Positions 8,924-17,900 of a stretch of DNA of 64,000 nt are shown piece after piece. Position 1 is the stretch's first letter. Every line of letters begins with the position of its first letter. Both the position numbers and the translations under genes were made by a program. Source of the DNA: Chitinophaga pinensis (GTDB lineage: Bacteria > Bacteroidota > Bacteroidia > M30B66); the NCBI GenBank assembly GCA_945883545.1, contig CAMCXT010000013.1:1-64000 (forward strand), written 5' to 3'. The notes under the pieces are model-generated. The model did not search any database, had not been told where the DNA came from, and saw nothing but the letters and a program-made list of their open reading frames with translations.

Positions 8924-11011
8924 TTAAAATTTAATCCGCATTTGAATCCTAAAATCGGAACGAACAGGGCCTCCAACTTCTGTTAATCCAGATCCGGTTT
9001 GGTCAAGATCTGTATAGAAAAACTGTGCGTATCTGAACCACAAATCGATGCTACGAGACAAGCTATATTCCACATTCAGATACATTCTAGAGCCTTTGTT
9101 GAAATAGGCAGGAATCGAGAATGAATACAACATATCGTTTTCATATGCATAGATCCTCGGATTGAATCCATCTGTTCGGAACAAGGCATATCGAAATGAG
9201 AACGACAAGGGCTTCATCATCGGTTTGTAAATCACATCTTGCATCACTGCAAACCCTTCTTCAATTTTACGGTCGATCGCGTTAAAACGAACGTATTCAA
9301 TTCGGTTTCTCAGTTTAAAGGATGGAGATATCTTATAGATGATATCGTACCTAAAATTTTGCTGAAGTTGTTCAAGTGGATAATCGATCAGCTCATCAAA
9401 ATCGGCAGTAGTGTTTCGGGCTCTAATCCTTTCCCGGTAACGGAAGTACATATCCATCGATTTCGATGGGGTATAATTTATTTGAGCGAGGGCATCATAT
9501 CCATTTGATGGTGCATCAACTAAATATCGAAGCCAAGGATAGGTCCAAAAATCATAATAGGCAGAAATACTAACGGTTCTCGATGGACGAATATTAACAC
9601 CCATATAGGTTCCGTATTCATTGATCGCTCTTGAACCTTCTGCAATTGCGGCTGTATAAATCGCTTGGTAATCGCGCCCGAATCGTCGGTGCAATAGTGA
9701 AAATGAAAGTTTAGGATCTAAACTAGCGATCAGCCCAGCTGTAGCTGAAACTCCACCATTCTGACTTCTTGCAACTTCCCCAAACAAGTTGATATTTCTA
9801 AACACCCAATTGAAATCGAAACCTACATTTTGATTCCGAATTCCATTGAATTCAAAGGCATTGTATGGAGCTCCTGACCGAGTTAAAGCCGCACTGTATT
9901 GAAAATCAGCAAATGTAAATCCGATATTCAGATTCCGTTTTTTCCAAGCCAAATGCCCACCTACAACTTGCTCATTGATATTGGCTTTGTCGAGTAATTC
10001 ATTCGGGGTTCTATGGAAACCACTGAGGTTAAAATTGGAAAATGCTTGAATATCCTGACTTAATGAATCGATCGCTGAAGCATTTGTATTCACCTTTTTC
10101 ATCGAACCAAATGCAGTAACTTCTAAAGATCCAAAAGCCCAAGTGGCACCTGCACCACGGAGAAACAAGTTCTCATTGATCGATGTGTAGGGCTTCAGAC
10201 CAATAGCTGACCGTTTCACATTCATGGCATCGGCGGTTTTTCCAAATCCGAATCCAGTCCAAAAGGCCAAGCCCTGTCCGAATTGCGCCTGAAAATCACC
10301 TATTGTCAATGCTTTTAAACGCCCTATGTTTTTAAGAGCAAAGTGCGCAGAATAAAAATCGAAACCTTGCTTTTGAGAACCCCTGAAAAACTCTTCCCCG
10401 GCATCCTTTTCAGCAGTTATCCCTGCACTGATAAAAGTTCCATACTTGAACCGATATCTTGCAAACAAGCGTTGAGGGCTTCCCAAATAACGAGCATTTG
10501 GATTTTCAGCCAACGATGCGGAATCAATCTCACTATATCCAACTTGTTCTTGAAGCACTTGCGCTGAACGGAAAACAACCTCCTGATTCGCATACTTCAA
10601 AATATCTCGAAAAGAAATATTGAGTCTGTTTAAGTCTCTTGAAACCTTCACAAAAGGCAAAAGTTGGTAAATCGTCTGAAGATCGAAGCCCGGAACTGCC
10701 TGTAATTCATAGATCGACAACAACTTACCGTACTTTTCTCGATAGGTGATTAAAGCCGCAATTTGAAAATCCGAAACGATATACAATTGTTGTAAATCTT
10801 CGGCAGTTGCTATATTCAATTCTAAAGGGCGCTCTCTGTAGTAATTAAGCGCTTCGAAAACGGTAGTAAAATCGATATCTTCAGAGGAATTCTCTGCAAT
10901 GGTCTCAATTTTCCGTTCAATAAAATTGTCGGTTTTGGGATCTGTAAGTTGTTGCTGTGCAGAAACCTGTATTCCAATCAGCAGTAAGAAAATGTAAATC
11001 TTACTTTTCAT
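8924..11011 (-). CDS. Secreted helix-hairpin-helix protein with outer-membrane beta-barrel-like body
   Basis: 695 residues. A signal peptide (MKSKIYIFLLLIGIQVSAQ) is followed at ~residues 55-125 by helix-hairpin-helix units (LNIATAEDLQQL, YGKLLSIYELQAVPGFD) as in ComEA-type proteins. From ~140 to the end is a long series of amphipathic strands (FRYRERI, MYLNVEYSLSRSIDLWFRYAQFF) finishing in QMRIKF, which looks like a beta-barrel with the usual terminal aromatic residue. Bacteroidota genomes carry such HhH-barrel proteins with no clear assigned function; DNA contact during uptake is possible because ComEA uses HhH motifs on DNA, but that is an inference. It starts inside the end of the upstream PorV/PorQ-like gene (11-base overlap), so the two form an operon. 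Confidence 0.75.
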   Translation of the reverse strand: MKSKIYIFLLLIGIQVSAQQQLTDPKTDNFIERKIETIAENSSEDIDFTTVFEALNYYRERPLELNIATAEDLQQLYIVSDFQIAALITYREKYGKLLSIYELQAVPGFDLQTIYQLLPFVKVSRDLNRLNISFRDILKYANQEVVFRSAQVLQEQVGYSEIDSASLAENPNARYLGSPQRLFARYRFKYGTFISAGITAEKDAGEEFFRGSQKQGFDFYSAHFALKNIGRLKALTIGDFQAQFGQGLAFWTGFGFGKTADAMNVKRSAIGLKPYTSINENLFLRGAGATWAFGSLEVTAFGSMKKVNTNASAIDSLSQDIQAFSNFNLSGFHRTPNELLDKANINEQVVGGHLAWKKRNLNIGFTFADFQYSAALTRSGAPYNAFEFNGIRNQNVGFDFNWVFRNINLFGEVARSQNGGVSATAGLIASLDPKLSFSLLHRRFGRDYQAIYTAAIAEGSRAINEYGTYMGVNIRPSRTVSISAYYDFWTYPWLRYLVDAPSNGYDALAQINYTPSKSMDMYFRYRERIRARNTTADFDELIDYPLEQLQQNFRYDIIYKISPSFKLRNRIEYVRFNAIDRKIEEGFAVMQDVIYKPMMKPLSFSFRYALFRTDGFNPRIYAYENDMLYSFSIPAYFNKGSRMYLNVEYSLSRSIDLWFRYAQFFYTDLDQTGSGLTEVGGPVRSDFRIQMRIKF

Positions 11012-11843
11012 TGCTCGCCGATGGATTGAAAGTCAGGGAAATCTTTGGTGTGAAACCTAAAACCTGGTGAAATGTACCTGCAAAATCCAATTGAAGTTTC
11101 TTCATTTGAAGCCCAAATCCAAAATTGCTATTGAAAGGATTGCCCGAAATCCCCGCACGAACATAAAGTACATCAACAGGATGATATTCCAAACCTGCGC
11201 GGAGACTTGGCTTTTGGTAAAGTCCATTTTCTACCTCTGCGGCTAGAAACACTCGGTCTGAGAAGCTATATCGAGCTCCAAATCGAATCACAGAAGGAAT
11301 TCGCTCATCGTTGTATTCTGCGATTCTTGATTGATTAGGGTTGAATAAATGAGCCGCCAAAACCACCTTCTTACCTGCTTTGTATATGGCACCTACCTCT
11401 GCTGTGAAAGCTGAAGAATTACCATACATTTCTGAAAATACTGCAGAATGGTAGTTCAATTGAACACCAATACTCAAGAAATCTCCAAACGAACGACCGT
11501 AAGCCAGTCCAATTTTGTTTTCTTTATAAAGTTGGTAACCAAAGGAGTTAAAGCTTAGTCCGAATGTACCTTTCCCAATTGGAACGGCCAGTGCAGCTGC
11601 ACTCAATCCCAGCTCTGGCATAAGGAATCGACTTTCATAATAAACACCGGCAGAAACTTTCCTGATATGCCCTAAACCTGCTTGGTTGTGATGAACACTC
11701 CAAACATCGCTTAATGTGAGACTAGCATTAGCCAAGCCTGCAGACCTTGCCCCTATTGGTTGGTTTTCATTCCCTCCAATCGACGGAGTTTGAAAAGCAA
11801 AAACAAAAAGCGCAGTAAAAACGGTGAATAACGACTTCCTCAT
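11001..11843 (-). CDS. PorV/PorQ-like outer-membrane protein
   Basis: 280 residues. The signal sequence (MRKSLFTVFTALFVFAFQTPS) is followed by GARSAGLANASLTLSDVWSV and HHNQAGLG, the N-terminal signature of the PorV/PorQ (FadL-like) barrel family. The rest is alternating strands with many glycine and tyrosine residues (LAYGRSFGDFLSIGVQLNY, FRAGLEYHP-type repeats). Family members PorV and PorQ act in T9SS, PorV as the cargo shuttle; this copy may be a paralogue rather than PorV itself. It overlaps the next gene by 11 bases. It lies 64 bases downstream of purE with no obvious promoter of its own, so read-through from purKE is possible. Confidence 0.7.
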   Translation of the reverse strand: MRKSLFTVFTALFVFAFQTPSIGGNENQPIGARSAGLANASLTLSDVWSVHHNQAGLGHIRKVSAGVYYESRFLMPELGLSAAALAVPIGKGTFGLSFNSFGYQLYKENKIGLAYGRSFGDFLSIGVQLNYHSAVFSEMYGNSSAFTAEVGAIYKAGKKVVLAAHLFNPNQSRIAEYNDERIPSVIRFGARYSFSDRVFLAAEVENGLYQKPSLRAGLEYHPVDVLYVRAGISGNPFNSNFGFGLQMKKLQLDFAGTFHQVLGFTPKISLTFNPSASNEK

Positions 11844-11907
11844 AAATGCCTCAATTTACATTGTTTGTTTTAACCTGAAGCATTCCATAGGTTGTAAAAA
11901 TGTTAAC

Positions 11908-12432
11908 CTAGATTGTGGATTTCTTCTGAAAGCTAAGCCCAAGGCTCTCTGCCTCTGAAAGAGTACCCAAAACTTTGTTTGATAGTTGAGCTTGATACAA
12001 TTCCAATTCGTTTGCAACTCTGGCATCTGTAGCACCTAAAATTCGAACGGCAAGTAATCCGGCGTTTGCTGCACCATTCAGCGCTACAGTTGCAACTGGA
12101 ATTCCAGAAGGCATTTGAAGGATAGAGAGTATTGAGTCCCATCCATCAATAGAGTTAGATGATTTAACTGGAACACCAATCACAGGCAAAGTTGTTAATG
12201 AAGCGACCATTCCAGGCAAGTGTGCAGCACCTCCTGCTCCTGCAATAATCACTTCGATGCCTCTGCTTCTTGCAGATTTTGCATACTCGAACATACGTTC
12301 TGGCGTCCGATGCGCTGATACGATCGTGACTTCGAATGGGATTTCGAATTTCTCACAAATTTCCGCTGCAGGCTTCATTACTGTAAGGTCGCTGCTGCTT
12401 CCCATGATGATCGCTATTCTTGCCTTTTCCAT
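11908..12432 (-). CDS. purE: N5-carboxyaminoimidazole ribonucleotide mutase
   Basis: 174 residues, usual for bacterial class I PurE. It moves the carboxylate of N5-CAIR to give CAIR in de novo purine synthesis. Diagnostic sequence is present: [11 protein letters not shown] at the N-terminus, the active-site SAHRTPERM, and [13 protein letters not shown] followed by PVIGVP. It begins 3 bases after purK ends, so the two subunits of the CAIR pathway are cotranscribed in the order K-E. Cytoplasmic. Confidence 0.97.
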   Translation of the reverse strand: MEKARIAIIMGSSSDLTVMKPAAEICEKFEIPFEVTIVSAHRTPERMFEYAKSARSRGIEVIIAGAGGAAHLPGMVASLTTLPVIGVPVKSSNSIDGWDSILSILQMPSGIPVATVALNGAANAGLLAVRILGATDARVANELELYQAQLSNKVLGTLSEAESLGLSFQKKSTI

Positions 12433-12435
12433 TTT

Positions 12436-13578
12436 TTATGCAATTACTTTGATGATACTTTTCACTCGATGTGCAATTTCCATAGCCTCTTTGGTAGAAT
12501 TGGCAGTAACAGTGATGTGACCCATTTTTCTGAATGGCTTAGTGATCTTCTTTCCATACAAATGAACATTCACGCCAGGAATGGCTGATATTTCATCTAG
12601 TCCAACATATTTCACAGCACCAGAATATCCTGGTTCTCCAAGTACATTTAACATGACAGCAGGTTTAACAGTGGAAGTATCTCCTGGTGCCCATCCAACA
12701 ATGCTCCGAAAGTGCTGTTCGAACTGACTAACAACATTGCCTTGAATGGTATGATGACCCGAATTGTGAGGACGAGGCGCCATCTCATTTACAATCACTT
12801 CGTTGTTTTGATCGAGAAAAAACTCTATTGCCAGAATCCCTCTAATGTTTAATCTAAGCGCTATTTCTTTGGCAATTTTCTCAGCACGATCCGTGATTGA
12901 TGTTGGCAAAGCAGATGGTGCAGAAAGAAATTCTACCAAGTTGGCTTCAGGATGAAAAACCATATCCACTGCAGGAAAAGTGCTATAAATGCCGTTCGCA
13001 TGACCAGAAACAATCACAGCAAACTCCATTTTAAGATCCACAGATTTCTCTAACAATGACGGAGCATCGAATGCCTCTGAAAGATCAGCTTTTGAATTCA
13101 GTCTTTTTACTCCTTTCCCATCATAACCTGAAGTAAAAAGCTTCTGAAAACATGGAAACCATGAATCCTCTAATGATTCTATTTCAGATTTGCTATTAAC
13201 AAATACATAGGGAGATGTGGGTATCGCAAATTCATGATAGAAGTCCTTTTGCTTGCCTTTGTGTTGAATAAGCGACAATACAGATGATTGAGGATAAACT
13301 GAAACCCCTTCTTTTTCTAATTGTTGCAATGCGGAAGTATTTACATGCTCGATTTCAACCGTTAAAACATCTACAGTTCTTCCAAAATCAAGAACAGAGT
13401 CATAGTCATTGAAATCGCCCTGCACAAACTTAGATGCGATCTGTGTGCAAGGAGCTGAAAGATCTGGATCCATCACAAAAATTTCCGCATCATATCGAAT
13501 GGCATTCTGAATAAACATGCGTCCCAATTGACCACCACCTAGTATTCCAATAGTTGGAATAGGATTCGTTTGCTTCAT
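12436..13578 (-). CDS. purK: 5-(carboxyamino)imidazole ribonucleotide synthase
   Basis: 380 residues of an ATP-grasp enzyme that carboxylates AIR with ATP and bicarbonate. Motifs: GILGGGQLGRMF at the N-terminus, VEIEHVNTSAL, a conserved GYDGKGV ATP-binding loop and NEMAPRPHNSGHHTI near the catalytic end. The frame is open to 13746, but the extension would run through the promoter and into hpt, and homology begins at MKQTNPIPTIGILGGG, so ATG 13578 is the start. That ATG lies only 4 bases after a TATATTTG element, so its mRNA is predicted to be leaderless. Divergent from hpt and cotranscribed with purE. Confidence 0.95.
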   Translation of the reverse strand: MKQTNPIPTIGILGGGQLGRMFIQNAIRYDAEIFVMDPDLSAPCTQIASKFVQGDFNDYDSVLDFGRTVDVLTVEIEHVNTSALQQLEKEGVSVYPQSSVLSLIQHKGKQKDFYHEFAIPTSPYVFVNSKSEIESLEDSWFPCFQKLFTSGYDGKGVKRLNSKADLSEAFDAPSLLEKSVDLKMEFAVIVSGHANGIYSTFPAVDMVFHPEANLVEFLSAPSALPTSITDRAEKIAKEIALRLNIRGILAIEFFLDQNNEVIVNEMAPRPHNSGHHTIQGNVVSQFEQHFRSIVGWAPGDTSTVKPAVMLNVLGEPGYSGAVKYVGLDEISAIPGVNVHLYGKKITKPFRKMGHITVTANSTKEAMEIAHRVKSIIKVIA

Positions 13579-13582
13579 TTGC

Positions 13583-13590
13583 CAAATATA
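13583..13590 (-). promoter_or_regulatory. -7 element of purKE (predicted leaderless start)
   Basis: TATATTTG on the minus strand matches TAnnTTTG exactly and is separated from the purK ATG by GCAA only. With the usual spacing from this element, transcription would begin at or within a base or two of the ATG. No convincing -33 TTTG is seen. Confidence 0.6.
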
Positions 13591-13612
13591 CCATCCTACC
13601 TTTAGAAATTCA

Positions 13613-13620
13613 TATTTTTG
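13613..13620 (+). promoter_or_regulatory. -7 element of hpt-adk
   Basis: TATTTTTG matches TAnnTTTG. The hpt ATG at 13630 is 9 bases downstream, giving a leader of only a few bases. This element and the purK one face apart in a 51-base spacer. No clear -33 element is seen. Confidence 0.6.
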
Positions 13621-13629
13621 CGAACCCAG

Positions 13630-14172
13630 ATGAAAAAGGAAATCAACATTCACGATAAAATCTTCAGTATTTATATACCGGAGAGTGAAATTCAAATTAG
13701 AGTCGCGGCAATTGCTGCCGAAATGAATGTAAAATACAAAGGCCAAACTCCACTCATTATAAGTGTATTAAATGGATCCTTTATGTTTACCAGTGACTTG
13801 ATGAAATTGCTTGATTTCCAGTGTGAACTCAGCTTTATTCGAGTTTCTTCTTACCAAGGAGTTGAAAGTACTGGGAAACTAAAACAACTCATCGGTTTAA
13901 GTGAAGATCCCAAAGGCAGGCATGTAATTCTTGTTGAAGACATTGTAGATACAGGACACACCATAAGTGCTCTAGTGGAACAAATTAGCGCAACCAATCC
14001 TGAAAGCTTGTCTGTTTGCTCGCTGCTAGTAAAACCCGATCGACACGAAAAAGAAGTAAATATTACTTTTTCAGGTTTTGTAATTCCTGATCGTTTTGTT
14101 GTAGGTTACGGATTGGATTTAGACGGACTTGGCCGTAATTTACCTCACATTTATCAACTCAAAAACAATTGA
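13630..14172 (+). CDS. hpt: Hypoxanthine phosphoribosyltransferase
   Basis: 180 residues. It salvages hypoxanthine and guanine with PRPP to IMP and GMP. The PRPP-binding motif VILVEDIVDTGHT is at residues 99-111, the flexible-loop region is SSYQGVESTGKL, and SVLNGSFMF supplies the N-terminal conserved loop. ATG 13630 is preferred over an in-frame TTG at 13618 because the TTG lies inside the TATTTTTG promoter element. Adenylate kinase follows 4 bases after the stop, so purine salvage and nucleotide phosphorylation share a transcript, opposite the de novo purKE genes. Confidence 0.96.
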   Translation: MKKEINIHDKIFSIYIPESEIQIRVAAIAAEMNVKYKGQTPLIISVLNGSFMFTSDLMKLLDFQCELSFIRVSSYQGVESTGKLKQLIGLSEDPKGRHVILVEDIVDTGHTISALVEQISATNPESLSVCSLLVKPDRHEKEVNITFSGFVIPDRFVVGYGLDLDGLGRNLPHIYQLKNN

Positions 14173-14176
14173 AAAC

Positions 14177-14749
14177 ATGCTTAATCTAGTACTGTTCGGA
14201 CCTCCGGGAGCAGGAAAAGGAACTCAATCCGCGATGCTCGTCGAAAAATACAAGCTAATTCATCTTTCAACTGGCGATTTACTTCGAGGGGAAATTGCAG
14301 CCGGAACTGAACTCGGATTAGAAGCTAAGAAGCTAATGGACCAAGGAATTTTAGTTCCAGATGCAGTTGTAATCGGAATGATTGGTTCAAAATTGAAACA
14401 AAATCCAAATGCTGGAGGATTCATTTTTGATGGTTTCCCACGCACTGTTGCACAAGCAGAAGCATTAGACCTACTTCTAGCAAGTTCAAATACATCGATT
14501 TCTGGTATGTTGGCTTTGGTAGTGGAGGAAGAAGAGTTGGTTGCAAGACTTTTAAACAGAGGCAAGGATTCTGGAAGAAGCGACGACCAAGATGAAAATA
14601 TCATCAGAAATCGCATCCAAGAATACAATGCGAAAACAGCTCCTCTAGCCGACTTTTATACCAATCAAGGTAAGTACAAAGCAATAAAAGGTGTTGGTAA
14701 AATTGAAGAGATCACATCAGCATTAAATGAGGCTATCGCAGCATTGTAA
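14177..14749 (+). CDS. adk: Adenylate kinase
   Basis: 190 residues, the short form common in Bacteroidota. It interconverts AMP, ADP and ATP. The P-loop GPPGAGKGT is at residues 8-16, followed by the AMP-binding HLSTGDLLR and GFIFDGFPRTVAQAE. The lid region (LLNRGKDSGRSDDQD) is short and lacks the zinc-binding cysteines of the long form. ATG 14177 is chosen because upstream in-frame ATGs lie inside hpt and homology starts at MLNLVLFGPPG. A terminator follows about 20 bases after the stop. Confidence 0.97.
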   Translation: MLNLVLFGPPGAGKGTQSAMLVEKYKLIHLSTGDLLRGEIAAGTELGLEAKKLMDQGILVPDAVVIGMIGSKLKQNPNAGGFIFDGFPRTVAQAEALDLLLASSNTSISGMLALVVEEEELVARLLNRGKDSGRSDDQDENIIRNRIQEYNAKTAPLADFYTNQGKYKAIKGVGKIEEITSALNEAIAAL

Positions 14750-14770
14750 TTAGAAACTACAACCTATTGA

Positions 14771-14806
14771 AAAGGCTATCCCTTAACTGGTGATAGCCTT
14801 TTTTAT
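14771..14806 (+). terminator. Terminator of hpt-adk
   Basis: AAGGCTATC and GATAGCCTT form a 9-bp stem with an 11-base loop, followed by a run of T. Confidence 0.85.
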
Positions 14807-14927
14807 TATCCGATCTATAAAGCTGAAAGGTAATTAATGCTGAATGATAGATAAGAAGGTCTGCCAACGAATGATGTCAGAATCGAAAAATCCAGAAACG
14901 CTTTCAAACGAAACGAGTTCACAGCAA

Positions 14928-14963
14928 TAAAAAAGCCCGGTGAAACGAATCCACCGGGCTTTA
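14928..14963 (-). terminator. Terminator of the giant adhesin gene
   Basis: AAGCCCGGTG pairs with CACCGGGCTT around a 9-base loop. Read on the minus strand the hairpin is followed by TTTTTT. It lies 20 bases past the adhesin stop. The ~120 bases between this hairpin and the adk terminator (14807-14927) show no gene. Confidence 0.85.
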
Positions 14964-14980
14964 AAATGATTATCTAATTA

Positions 14981-17900
14981 TTAGTGCTTTACAACTCTGA
15001 AGTTGATTGCACCTTTATCAGAAGATACACTGAATGTGTAAACACCACGAGCAAGATCGCTTAGGTCATAAACCTTGCTGAATTTACCCATGTAATTGTT
15101 CACGTTTTCAACTTGAATCAATCTACCGATTTCATCAGTAATACGTACTTCAAATGATTGAGAAGCAAGTGAGTTGAATGTCAACATAACATCACCCTGA
15201 GTAGGGTTTGGATACAATTGAATCATATCAACACCGTCAATACTTCCAATACCAACTGAAAGCTCAAGTGCCACAGTGAAGGTATCGGCCCCACAACCAG
15301 CACTTGATGCGATCAAAGTGATGTCGTAAGAACCATTCGCTCCATAAGTGTGGCTTGGATTCACTGCAGTTGATGTTTGAGCATCACCGAAATCCCAGCT
15401 GTATGAAGATGCATTTACTGAAGCATTGCTAAATACTACTGTAGATCCATTAGCACTGTAGTTGAAAGATGCAACTGGTGCAGGGTTCACAGTAATGGTT
15501 TGTGTTGCAGTTGCAGAACAAGTTCCATTTGAGTAAGTAGCAGTGATAGTATGAGTACCTAAACCAGCAACCTGTGGACTGAATGTTTGACCATTTACGC
15601 CAGGGCCTGTAAACACCGCTCCGCTAGGAGAAGAAGTCAACAAGAATGGATCAGCATCTGAACAAACTGAAGCAGGAACAGAGAAAGTAAGTGTTAAGTT
15701 ATCAGTAACTGTTACTTCAACTTCATCAAATCCAATACAAGTTCCGTTGTTGAATTCGTAACGAATTGTATGCGTACCAACACCAGCAGCAGCAGGATCA
15801 AATGTTCCACCAGTTACACCAGGACCAGAATAAGTTCCAAGAGCAGGAGTACCAGCCAAAGTAACTACATCAGAATTCAAGCAGTAAGTACTAGCAAGAC
15901 CAGCAAGAGTAACCACTGGAGCAGGATTCACTTGAATAGTTTCAGTTACTACACCAGGACACACAGAATCAGGAACTGAAATAGTGTAGGTAATGGCGAT
16001 TGAACCAGTTCCTGACAATGCAGGATCGAAAGTGCCGGCAAATACACCAGAACCACTAAAGATACCACCAGCAGGTGTACCAGTCAAGGCAATTGGAGCT
16101 TCTTGACTGCAAGTTGAATCTGCAAGTACAAAACTAGCTGTTGGAGCACCATTAACTAAAGTGCTTTGTGTAATTGAGGAAGCACAAACACCACCAGTAT
16201 TAACTGTGTAGGTAATGTCATAAGAGCCTGGAGTTACAAGCGAAGGATTGAAAGTGTTGCCATCGATACCAACATTGTTTGTGTTATTGATACTGAATAC
16301 ACCACCAGCAGGAATACCTGAAAGCTCAGCACTTGCATCAGCAGGGCAATATGAAGCAGCTAATCCTACGAAGTCAGCCAAAGGAGCAGCAACAACATTG
16401 ATTGTAACTGTGTCTTCAGAAGCACATCCATTAGCTGAAGCGTTGTAAGTGATTACATAACTTCCAATACCAGCAGTTGAAGGATCGAATGTTCCAGCAT
16501 TAGCATCAGAGATACCAGAACCAGACCAAGTTCCACCAGAAGGAATAGCGAACAATGTAAATGGAGCAGTAGTTTCACATACGTCAGCTACTGGAGCAAT
16601 TTGAGTAACACCACCAGACAATTCAATTGTGTAAGCATTGTAGCCAGTACAATCAAACGGAGATTGTTCAAATACTGGAACCAAAACAACTGCATATGAA
16701 CCAGGATTCAATGAAGTAGCGATTGTATAAGGAGTGTTTGCAGTGAAGTTACCTTGTGACGGTATTACTAGGTTAGCACAATCAGCAACATCAACGAACA
16801 ACAATATACCATCGAATTCAGCAAGCACATTCACTGTGTAAACACCAAGGTTATCTACAGTAATTGAATACCAATCTGTATCACGTGTAGTTGGGTTCAT
16901 GAAACTAGTTCCACAAACTGTTTCGCCACAAGCAATAGGCTGATAAGCTGGAGGAGTTGAGTTACAACCACCATTAGCGTCATCACCACATGGTTCTGCT
17001 TCAGCAGTCATATCAGCAGTACATTCGATACAACGAGTAAGGAATGAAACATTCGGTGAGAAAGTAGTATCAGTTTCTCCTGGGCAAATTGAAGCGATTT
17101 GAAGAACGTATTCAGTACATGGAAGTAAATCCGTAAAGAATGTAAAGTTATCAGGCGCCGCAACAACTTGAGGGTTAGCCCAAGTAAGATCAGTAACAGG
17201 AGCATCAGCAGCTCGGTAGCGAATCAAATATTCACCTGCATCCAAAGCTGTATCCCAAGTAATGATAGTTGCTGTAGTTGTCGTTTCACTTGTAGTTATG
17301 TTGTTAGGGAATGGACAAGCCAAAGCAGGATTCACAATAATCGTGTAATCTTCAACTTCACCGAATGTTGTAATTCCACAAGGATCCAAAATTCCAGTAA
17401 ATGTGATTCGAATACGCATTGTTGTTGGTCCTTCAACAGCACCAGCCGGAGGAGTAATTCCTGCAGTATATGGACCTACACCTGGAGTACCGTTCACTGT
17501 AATGGTTTCATCAGCATCGTCAAAATCACCATCTTGATTCCAGTCGATCCAAATGCCAGCTTGATCAGTTGGATAATCAAGAATACCATTGGTTACTGCG
17601 ATATTTGTAGTTGTCCCAATGTAAACATCAGTTGAAAGATTGGTAAAATCAGCATAACCGTCAGTTGTACAATCCGTAGCGTTGTTAATGTTACCCATTT
17701 CAACATTTGCTATGAATTCATCACATATAGTTGAGCCTGCTTCGCAATAAATCAAACAAGTACCTGTAGTGAAATTGATTGTATCACAACCAACAGCTTC
17801 TCCATTGGCATTGCTTGGAATAATGATAACTCCATATGAAGTGTTTGGAGCCAACGTTCCAGGGTCAAATGTTGTTGCAGTTTGATCATCAGCAAGAAGA

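Noticed and set aside
13579-13746. Longer purK frame to 13746
   Set aside because: It would cross the purK -7 element and run antisense through the start of hpt; homology begins at 13578.
17168-17635. 155-codon open frame on the plus strand within the adhesin
   Set aside because: Antisense to a conserved GEVED/Fn3 region, with low-complexity Ser/Cys/Arg-rich product typical of an antisense shadow.
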